DNA of 64,000 nt from Tachypleus tridentatus. Lineage: Eukaryota; Arthropoda; Merostomata; Xiphosura; Limulidae. The translations under genes were made by a program, and so were the position numbers. Below the pieces are notes generated by a model. The model was given only the letters and a program-made list of their open reading frames with translations, did no database searches and had not been told where the DNA came from. The number at the start of each line of letters is the position of its first letter. The stretch's first letter is position 1. Below are positions 46,039-55,422 of the stretch, in pieces. The DNA lies in assembly GCF_004210375.1 (NCBI RefSeq), contig NC_134832.1, positions 149,789,592 to 149,853,591 on the forward strand, given 5' to 3'.

Positions 46039-48018
46039 CTAAAATGACAAGACGTGGCAGTTATCACATTGTATTTTATAAATAATATTGGTGTGATGTT
46101 TGTCAGTGTAGTTTTTACATAGTATAGACCTCAGTTTTGTGCCTGGTTTTTGCCAAATGTTGGTTATTTGTCTGCTGACGTCGGGAATATATGGTATGCA
46201 GCAGTATATGGTTTCGTGAGTTTTTGATTCGTGAGATATATTTACTTTTGTTGGTTGATTTTGCTTTCTGTCTAGGTGTGTGCGTATAATGTTTTCTACG
46301 GTTTGTGGAGGAAACTTATTGATGTTGATGAAGTATTGTTTTATTTTGTCTAATTCATCGTTAATTTTATCTGGTGAGCATAGTTTTATGGCTGTGTTTA
46401 TTTGGTTTCTTAGTATGTTGAGTTTTTGTTTTGTTTCATGTGCTGAGTCCCAAGGAATGTATAGTCCAGTGTGGATGATTTTGCAGTGGATTTCTGTTTT
46501 AAATTGTGTATCGGTTAAGAAACAATATTTGATTGCTTTCTTCTTGTTCACATGTGAAGTTAATGTTGGGATGTATAGAATTAATGTGATTGAAAAAATT
46601 AAGTATCTGTTGGGATGTATAGAGTTAATGTGATTGAAAAAATTAAGTATGTGTTCTGTAGATCTGAATCCCGCAACCGTGTCATCTACATATCTGTACC
46701 AGTATAGTGGTGGATGTAATGCTGTGTTAACTGCTTGTGTTTCAACTTGTGTCATAAAAATATTGGCTAGAACTGGTGCTACTGAGTCACTCATGCTTAG
46801 GCCATTTGTTTGAATATAGTTGTGGTTGTTGAACATGGAGTTTGTCTTCATTGTGGTGAATTTTATGACGGTTGATAATTGGTTGCTGGGAATGTATATT
46901 GATGGGTTAGAGTCTCGGATATAGAGTTCTAAGGCTATCTTGCAGGCTTCAACGGTTGGGACTTCTGTAAAGACAAATATGACATTGAAACTGGCCATTA
47001 AGGCTTTCTGATTAAGTTTAGAGTTGAAGTTAAAATAGTCTTTGATGAATGAGCTGGCTGATGTTACATATTTGGAGAATGTCCATGCTATGTATTTACT
47101 AAGTTTGTAATTAAACGATTCATATGTGGACATTATTGGTCGTAGTGGACAATCTGGTTTATGAGGTTTGGGGATGCCGTATATTTGCGGTGTGCGTGAG
47201 TCGGTTTTACGTAGGTAGGAATAAAGTGTTTGTGAAATTGTTTAAGATGTTGTTTTTAGGTGTTTCTGGAAAATATAAATTTGTAATTTTACCTGCGAAG
47301 TTTGGCTGTTGGATGTCAATAAAATTATCTAAGTTGTCTTCTTTCTGTTGGTTGTTTCCTTGTTTTTGTTCTCTGTAGAAAGTATCACAAGTCTCCTGGT
47401 TAGGTCTTCTAAACATGTTTTGATTTCTATGGTTGGAATGCACCTAGGTGCTATTGCGAAGTTGAGTCCTTTGTTAGGTAGATGTATCTCGTCTGTGTTT
47501 AATTGTCGGTCGGATCTGTTAATTATGAGGTTAGTCAACGGTTTGTCTTTTCTGTTGTTTGCATCTTAGTTTTTCTAGTTTTTTGTTGTGGCAGATCTTT
47601 TTGTCTCTGTCGTTCTTAGTATTGATTTGGTTTATGTTTCGTTGTATAAGTCCGTAAATCTCTGGTTTAATACAGCATGCCAGTTCATGGTCTAGGTTCA
47701 TTGTTTGTTTTTGTAGTTCTTTGTATTTTGTGTTCAACATGGCTTTAAGTATACGTATTAAAATTTTTTGATAGTTTTACCTTTACAACGTTAGGGGCTA
47801 GTTGTTCCTTTTTACATTTCTTCTATTGATAATTCTTTGGTCTAAATTTCTTAGTTTCTTTATGATCGTATGATCGTGTACTGTTAATAGTGGTGTAATG
47901 TGTGGTAGTTCAGACATAATGGTAACAGGTAAGTACAAATACACAAAGAAAACACAAAGACTTACACTTCTCGTACAATTTCCGTGATGATATAATAATC
48001 AGTGATGTCGAGAAAATA
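46039..48018 (-). pseudogene. Penelope-like element, reverse copy with RT, 3'-truncated
   Basis: Reading down from 48018: a terminal motif TTTTCTCGACATCACTGATT, then a short start MSELPHITPLLTVHDHTI that soon stops. Frameshifted N-terminal pieces follow (LNTDEIHLPNKGLNFAIAPR at 47.5 kb; IYGIPKPHKPDCPLRPIMS near 47.15 kb). Then a long RT frame to 46039 with NGLSMSDSVAPVLANIFM and YRYVDDT, the catalytic motif of Penelope-like reverse transcriptases. A 44-bp tandem duplication (46565-46652) shifts the frame just after YRYVDDT. The copy breaks off at CDNCH, the first zinc-ligand block of the GIY-YIG endonuclease. It is dead by frameshifts and truncation, and lies in a lysyl oxidase intron. Confidence 0.93.
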
Positions 48019-49235
48019 GGTACAGATATGTAGATGACACGATTGCGGGATTCACATCTACAGAACACATACTTAATTTTTTCAATCACATTAACTCCAT
48101 ACATCCCAACATTAATTTCACATATGTACAGAAAGAAAGCAATCAAATATCACATCTTAACCTCAAAATTACAAGAACCGACACACAATTTAAAACAGAA
48201 ATCCACCGAAAAATCACCCATACTGGACTATACATTCCTTGGGACTCAGCACATGAAACAAAACAAAAACTCAACATACTAAGAAACCAAATAAACACAG
48301 CCATAAAACTATGTTCACCAGATAAAATTAAAGATGAATTAGACAAAATAAAACAATACTTCATCAACATCAATAAGTTTCCTCCACAAACCGTATAAAA
48401 CATTATACGCACACACCTAGACAGAAAGCAAAATCAACCAACAAAAGTAAATATATCTCACGAATCAAAAAATCACGAAACCATATACTGCTGCATACCA
48501 TATATTCCCGACATCAGCAGACAAATAACCAACATTTGGCAAAACTAGTAACAAAATATGACATTCCAGTTAATACCAAATTTATTCAAAAACCAGACAC
48601 AAAACTGAGGTCTATACTATGTAAAAACTACACTGACAAACACCACACCAACATTATTTATAAAATACAATGTGATAACTGCCACGACTTCTATATTGGA
48701 GAAACAAGTAGAAAAATGGAACCCAGATTCAAAGAACATAAAAAGTCACCTTCACACGTTTTCGAACAGTGCAAATTAAATAAACACAACATAACGATAG
48801 AAAACACTCAAATACTAAATAAAGAAGCAAACATAAATATACGCAAAATTAAAGAAGCCTTACTTATACAACAACTCAAGCTCAAAATAAACCAATACAA
48901 AGGAACACCTTTATACCTATATTAAAAATAATATAATAAATAATAATAATAAAATTAATAATATTAAATTATATATTCAAACATCTAAGCACGCCCTCTA
49001 CATTCCGACACTCAGTTACACAACCCCTTTCAAACATGTGGTCAGCTTCCGGTCAGTTACCTCTTTCTTTCTTTGTGAACCTGACGATGACCGAAGAAGG
49101 TCGAAACGCTGTTCGCTCCTCTACGTAAAAAAATTTTCTGAACCCAAACGAGCCGTTTTTACACGTATATGAGGTAATTATTTACATGTATATTTTTCTC
49201 TACAAGTGGGTTTTCTCGACATCACTAAATATTTA
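48019..49235 (+). pseudogene. Penelope-like element, forward copy with GIY-YIG endonuclease
   Basis: Opens abruptly at the RT catalytic motif (frame YRYVDDTIAGF), so the front half is missing. It continues through the RT C-terminus and into a GIY-YIG domain at about 48640-48925: IIYKIQCDNCHDFYIGETSR, RFKEHKK and a C/H block HVFEQCKLNKHN. That set of features defines EN+ Penelope-like elements. Stops (for example TAA where the reverse copy has GAA, near 48398; TAG at 48545) disable it. The 3' UTR holds a hammerhead-like core at 49081 and ends with GTGGGTTTTCTCGACATCAC, the same terminal motif found inverted at the head of the reverse copy. Confidence 0.93.
49081..49108 (+). ncRNA. Hammerhead-ribozyme-like core in the Penelope 3' region
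   Basis: CTGACGA (fits CUGANGA) is followed after one extra base by GACC-GAAGAA-GGTC, a 4-bp stem with a 6-base loop, and then GAAAC (fits the GAAA box). Minimal hammerhead motifs are known in Penelope-like element terminal repeats. The extra U before stem II and the unclear third stem make activity uncertain. Confidence 0.45.
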
Positions 49236-49389
49236 TTTCCTCCTTCTTTCCATCATTATTGATAACAATAACAGTCAATGCAACTGTTCGCACAGACACT
49301 TACCAGTACTAGTCTTACCGGGCACACCATTCGAGATCAGAGTGAGATGAGTCGTAACGAACGAATATTCGTGCAATTTAACATGCTAG

Positions 49390-49640
49390 GGCCTGGCATG
49401 GTTTAGTTGTTAGGACATTCGACTTGTAACGTGAGGGTTGCAGGTTCAAGTCCTTGTCATCGAATAAACTCCCCCTTTCAGCCGTGAGAGTGTTGTAATG
49501 TAAAAGTTAAACACACAATTCGTTGATAAAAGAGTAGCCTAAAAGTTCACTAGTTGTTGTTAATCACTACAAAATTAAGGACGGCTAGTGCAGTAAAAAA
49601 CAAAACAAACCTTGAGTAGATTTGCACGAAATTCAAACCT
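49390..49640 (+). mobile_element. SINE family A, diverged
   Basis: GGGCCTGGCATGGTTTAGTT, GTAACGTGAGGGTTGCAGGT, CCCTTTCAGCCGTGAGAGTG, AAGAGTAGCCTAAAAGTTCA and GGACGGCTAGTGCAGTAAAA are eroded family A. A second tail-like segment (GATTTGCACGAAATTCAAAC) follows, so the 3' end looks rearranged. Confidence 0.8.
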
Positions 49641-49798
49641 AATTCATTATCCTGCTAACCGCGACAAACAGCTAGGTTTTCTAAACACGAGATTTTACAC
49701 CTTTTACATATAAGGGATCGTCTCGCTGCCCCCTAAACTGTAGCAGGCCGGTAAAATATAAGTAGTCACGAGATATCATTACGTCATACACATGAGGA

Positions 49799-49918
49799 GT
49801 AACCCAGTGGCACAGCGGCATGTCTGCGGACTTACAACGCTAGAAACCGACTTTCGATACCCGTAGTGATCACAGCACATTGTGTAACTCCGTCCTTAAC
49901 TTCAAACAAACAAAAAAC
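49799..49918 (+). mobile_element. SINE family B in lysyl oxidase intron
   Basis: GTAACCCAGTGGCACAGCGG, CATGTCTGCGGACTTACAAC, CTTTCGATACCCGTAGTGAT and AACTTCAAACAAACAAAAA match family B with a small deletion in the GATAGCCC block. It lies about 230 bp from the donor at 50145. Confidence 0.88.
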
Positions 49919-50146
49919 GCACACGACTATCCTGTCACTTTTTTATTTATTTGTTTTCGCAAAATACAACAGATTAATAATACGGTTGTAACAGATCGCA
50001 GCTTGAGAAACACTGGTCCAAAAAACATGGTAAAACAGGAGCATATTTGAAACTTGGAGCACATGGAATGATTCGTGTTCCAAGATTTACTTCTCCCAAA
50101 CACAGTTTTTTTTACAAAACAGAAGACAGAATACAACCAGACTTAC

Positions 50147-50264
50147 AGATGACAGGAATGCCACTCCCACGCATGTTTGGGTAAAAATGGTCGAAAATCA
50201 GCAGTACCTACGTTTCCTATTCTCGCAGTAAATCTCAGCAGTTTTCTCTTCTCAAACAAATATC
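50147..50264 (-). CDS. LOXL: Lysyl oxidase-like exon ending in the copper-binding motif
   Basis: A 118-bp minus-strand exon between acceptor TTCTTCTGTTCACAG and donor CT|GTAAGT. It finishes a split codon, then reads [38 protein letters not shown], and leaves CT, which joins the T of the 44582 exon to give Leu. LLRF, the N-x-G-x-ADF block and WEWHSCH-x-HYH are the hallmark run leading into the copper site of lysyl oxidases. The first copper-ligand histidine is here and the other two are in the next exon, with Leu between where relatives often have Gln or Arg. Earlier exons (signal peptide, possible SRCR domains) were not found up to the gap at 54923. Too short for ordinary ORF scans. Confidence 0.95.
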
Positions 50265-50445
50265 CTGTGAACAGAAGAACATTACTGATTTTCACCATGT
50301 GATGAGAATTCATTCTTTATTTATATTTGTTATTTATTTCATGTTATATGAGGAATGACATTCATGTTAAGTACAGCCTCATAACAACATGATGGTGTGG
50401 AACTATAACCATACTGTGACGTTAATTATAACTTCATACCTCAAA
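50265..50445. other. Lysyl oxidase intron edge
   Basis: Acceptor-side intron sequence leading directly into the 48-bp array. No further exon seen. Confidence 0.6.
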
Positions 50446-53400
50446 TTTCTTATAACTATACACTGTTCAGTAAACCAGTGTAATCACATTTCTTATAACT
50501 TTACTCTACACTGTTCAGTAAACCAGTGTAATCACCTTTCTTATAACTTTACTCTACACTGTTCAGTGAACCAGTGTAAACACCTTTCTTATAACTTTAT
50601 TCTACACTGTTCAGTAAACCAGTGTAATCAAATTTCTTATAACTTTACTCTACACTGTTCAGTAAACCAGTGCAATCAAATTTCTTATAACTTTACTCTA
50701 CACTGTTCAGTAAACCAGTGTAATCAAATTTCTTATAATCTTTACTCTACACTGTTCAGTAAACCAGTGTAATTACCTTCTTATAACTTTACTCTACACT
50801 GTTCAGTAAACAAGTGTAATCACCTTTCTTATAACTTTACTCTACATTGTTCAGTACACCAGTGTAATCACCTTTCTTATAACTTTACTCTACACTGTTC
50901 AGTAGAACCAGTGTAATCATCAAATCTTTATAACTTTACTCTACACTGTTCAGTAAACCAGTGTAATCAAATTTCTTATAACTTTACTCTACACTGTCCA
51001 GTAAACCAGTGTAATCAAATTTCTTATAACTTTACTCTACACTGTTCAGTAAACCAGTGTAATCAAACGTCTTATAACTTTACTCTACACTCTTCAGTAA
51101 ACCAGTGTAATCAAATTTCTTATAACTTTACTTCTACACTGTTCAGTAAACCAGTGTTATCAAATTTCTTATAACTTTACTCTACACTGTTCAGTGAACC
51201 AGTGTAATCAAATTTCTTATAACTTTTACTCTACACTGTTCAGTAAACCAGTGTAATCACATTTCTTATAACTTTACTCTACACTGTTCAGTAAACCAGT
51301 GTAATCACCTTTCTTATAACTTTACTCTACACTGTTCAGGTAAACAAGTGTAATCACCTTTCTTATAACTTTACTCTACACTGTTCAGTAAACCAGTGTA
51401 ATCACCTTTCTTATAACTTTACTCTACACACTGTTCAGTAAACCAGTGTAATCAAATTTCTTATAACTTTACTCTACACTGTTCGGTAAACCAGGTGTAA
51501 TCACCTTTCTTATAACTTTACTCTACACTGTTCAGTAAACCAGTGTAATCACCTTTCTTATAACTCTTTACTCTACACTGTTCAGTAAACCAGTGTAATC
51601 ACCTTTCTTATAACTTTTACTCTACACTGTTCAGTAAACCAGTGTAATCACCTTTCTTATAACTTTACTCTACACTGTTCAGTAAACCAGTGTAATCAAA
51701 TTTCTTATAACTTTACTCTACACTGTTCAGTAAACCAGTGTAATCACCTTTCTTATAACTTTACTCTACACTGTTCAGTAAACCAGTGTAATCACCTTTC
51801 TTATAACTTTACTCTACACTGTTCAGTAAACCAGTGTAATCACCTTTCTTATCTTTACTCTACACTGTTCTAGTAAACCAGTGTAATCACCTTTCTTATA
51901 ACTTTACTCTACACTGTTCAGTAAACCAGTGTAATCAAATTTCTTATATCTTTACTCTACACTCGATTCAGTAAACCAGTGTAATCAAATTCTCTTATAA
52001 CTTTACTCTACACTGTTCAGTAAACCAGTGTAATCAAATTTCTTATAACTTTACTCTACACTGTTCAGTAAACCAGTGTAATCAAATTTCTTATAACTTT
52101 ACTCTACACTGTTCAGTAAACCAGTGTAATCACCTTTCTTATAACTTTACTCTACACTGTTCAGTAAACCAGTGTAATCTCCTATCTTATAACTTTCACT
52201 CTACACTGTTCAGTAAACCAGTGTAATCACCTTTCTTATAACTTTACTCTACACTGTTCAGTAAACCAGTGTAATCACCTTTCTTATAACTTTATCACTC
52301 TACACTGTTCAGTAAACCAGTGTAATCACCTTTCTTATAACTTTACTCTACACTGTTCAGTAAACCAGTGTAATCAAATTTCTTATAACTTTACTCTACA
52401 CTGTTCAGTAAACCAGTGTAATCAAACGTCTTTCATAACCTTACTCTCATAACTGTTCAGGTGAACCAGTGTAATCAAATTTCTTATAACTTTACTCTAC
52501 ACTGTTCAGTAAACCAGTGTAATCAAATTTCTTATAACTTTTACTCTACACTGTTCAGTAAACCAGTGTAATCAAACGCTCTTATAACCCTTTACCCTAC
52601 ACTGTTCAGTAAACCAGTGTAATCAAATTTCTTATAACTTTACTCTACACTGTTCAGTAAACCAGTGTTATCAAATTTCTTATAACTTTACTCTACACTG
52701 TTCAGTAAACCAGTGTAATCAAATTTCTTATAACTTTACCTCAACACTGTTCAGTAAACCAGTGTAATCACCTTTCTTATAACTTTACTCTACACTGTTC
52801 AGTAAACCAGTGTAATCACATTTCTTATAACTTTACTCTACACTGTTCAGTAAACCAGTGTAATCACCTTTCTTATAACTTTACTCTACACTGTTCAGTA
52901 AACCAGTGTAATCACATTTTTCTATAACTTTACTCTACACTGTTCAGTAAACCAGTGTAATCACCTTTCTTATAACTTTTACTCTACACTGTTCAGTAAA
53001 CCAGTGTAATCATCTTTCTTATAAACTTTACTCTACACTGTTCAGTAAACCAGTGTAATCACCTTTTCTTATAACTTTCTTTACTCTACACTGTTCAGTA
53101 AACCAGTGTAATCACCTTTCTTATAACTTTACTCTACACTGTTCAGTAAACCAGTGTAATCACCTTTCTTATAATTTTACCTCTACACTGTTTCAGTGAA
53201 CCAGTGTAATCAAATTTCTTATAACTTTACTCTTTCACACTGTTCAGTAAACCAGTGTAATCAAATTTCTTATAACTTTACTCTACACTGTTCAGTAAAC
53301 CAGTGTTATCAAATTTCTTATAACTTTACTCTACACTGTTCAGTGAACCACACCAGTGTAATCAAATTTCTTATAACTTTACTCAACACTGTTCAGTAAA

Positions 53401-54922
53401 ACCAGTGTAATCACTTTTCTTATAACTTTTACTCTACACTGTTCAGTAAATCATGTGGCTTTACCTTTGTTTATAATCTCTTTTACTTTACACTGCTCTT
53501 TCAGGTACGCCAGTGTAATCACCTTTATAATCTTATTTTACACTGCACTGTTCAGGTAAACCAGTGTAATCACCCTTCTTATAACTTCTTGTCAATTCCC
53601 TTCAGTAATTCAGTTCTTAATCACCTTTCTGTATAACTTTACTCTACACTGTTCATGCAAAACCAGTGTAATCACCTTTCTTATAACTTTACTCTACACC
53701 GTTCAGTAAACCAGTGTAATCAAATTTCTTATAACTTTACTTCACACTCTTTCAGTAAACCAGGTGTAATCAAACGTCTTCTTATAACTTTTTACTCTAC
53801 ACTGTTCAGTGAACCAGTGTAATCAAATTTCTTATAATCTTTAATTTCACACTGTTCAGTAAACCAGTGTAATCAAGTGCGGCTCGGGCTATATAACTTT
53901 ACTCTACACTGTTCAGTAAACCAGTGTAATCAAATTTCCTAGTGAACCCAACTCCTTACTAACTGTTCATTGAACTAGTGTAAATCCAGTGTCTTATCAC
54001 CTATCTTATAACTTTCCCACACACTGTTCCGGTACACCAGTGTAATGTACTTTACTATTTTAACTCTGCACTCTACACTGTTCAGTGAACCAGTGTTATC
54101 AATCAAATTTCTTATAATTCTACTTTACACTGTTTCAGGTGAACCAGTGTAAATCAAATTTCTTATAACTTCTTACTCTACACCCGTTCAGTAAAACCAG
54201 TGTAATCAACATTTCTTATAACTTTTACTCTACACCGTTCAGTAAACCAGTAAAATCACCATTTCTATCCTTTTACTCTACACTGTTCAGTAAACCAGGT
54301 GTAAATCACATTTCTTATAATCTTTACTTCACACTGTTCGTATTTCCAGTAAAACCAGTGTAATTCCACCTTCTTATAGCTTTACTCTACACTGTTCAGT
54401 AAACCAGTGTAATCACCTTTCTTATAACTTTACTCTACACTGTTCAGTAAACCAGTGTAATCAAATTTCTTATAACTTTACTGTAATCTCTACACTGTTC
54501 AGTAAACCAGTGTAATCACCTTTCTTATAACTTTACTCAACACTGTTCAGTACACCAGTGTAATCTTTTCTCATAAGCTTTTACTCTACACTGTTCAGTA
54601 CACCATTGTAATTACTTTTGTTATAACTTTACTCTACACTGTTCAGTGAACCAGTGTAATCAAATTTCTTATAACTTTACTCTACACTGTTCAGCAAACC
54701 AGTGTAATCAAATTTCTTATAACTTTACTCTACACTGTTCAGTAAACCAGTGTAATCACCTTTCTCTATAACTTTACTCTACACTGTTCGGGTACACCAG
54801 TGTAATCACCTTTCTCTTATAACTTTACTCTACACTGTTCAGGTAAACCAGTTAATAATCACCTTCCTTATAACTTTTACTCTACACTGTTCAGTAAACC
54901 AGTGTAATCAGATTTCTTATAA
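50446..54922. repeat. 48-bp tandem array with internal dyad
   Basis: About 93 units of TTATAACTTTACTCTACACT, GTTCAGTAAACCAGTGTAAT, CACCTTTC (alternating with CAAATTTC). Each unit contains TACACTG and CAGTGTA separated by 10 bases, able to form a 7-bp hairpin. Units up to about 53400 are regular. From there to the gap at 54923 small indels and scrambled units become frequent (for example GTGCGGCTCGGGC near 53878). It probably lies in the next upstream lysyl oxidase intron. Confidence 0.97.
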
Positions 54923-55422
54923 NNNNNNNNNNNNNNNNNNNNNNNNNNNNNNNNNNNNNNNNNNNNNNNNNNNNNNNNNNNNNNNNNNNNNNNNNNNNNN
55001 NNNNNNNNNNNNNNNNNNNNNNNNNNNNNNNNNNNNNNNNNNNNNNNNNNNNNNNNNNNNNNNNNNNNNNNNNNNNNNNNNNNNNNNNNNNNNNNNNNNN
55101 NNNNNNNNNNNNNNNNNNNNNNNNNNNNNNNNNNNNNNNNNNNNNNNNNNNNNNNNNNNNNNNNNNNNNNNNNNNNNNNNNNNNNNNNNNNNNNNNNNNN
55201 NNNNNNNNNNNNNNNNNNNNNNNNNNNNNNNNNNNNNNNNNNNNNNNNNNNNNNNNNNNNNNNNNNNNNNNNNNNNNNNNNNNNNNNNNNNNNNNNNNNN
55301 NNNNNNNNNNNNNNNNNNNNNNNNNNNNNNNNNNNNNNNNNNNNNNNNNNNNNNNNNNNNNNNNNNNNNNNNNNNNNNNNNNNNNNNNNNNNNNNNNNNN
55401 NNNNNNNNNNNNNNNNNNNNNN
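54923..55422. other. Assembly gap, 500 N
   Basis: Exactly 500 Ns, a fixed placeholder. The join of the 48-bp array to the 43-bp satellite is not proven, so upstream lysyl oxidase exons may lie elsewhere. Confidence 0.99.

Noticed and set aside
48536..48925. Stand-alone GIY-YIG nuclease gene
   Set aside because: It is continuous with reverse transcriptase remnants upstream and Penelope-like 3' sequence downstream; it is part of a dead retroelement.
6170..49918. tRNA genes at box A/box B matches
   Set aside because: The matches belong to SINE heads. They do not fold into a clean cloverleaf and are followed by SINE bodies and A-rich tails.
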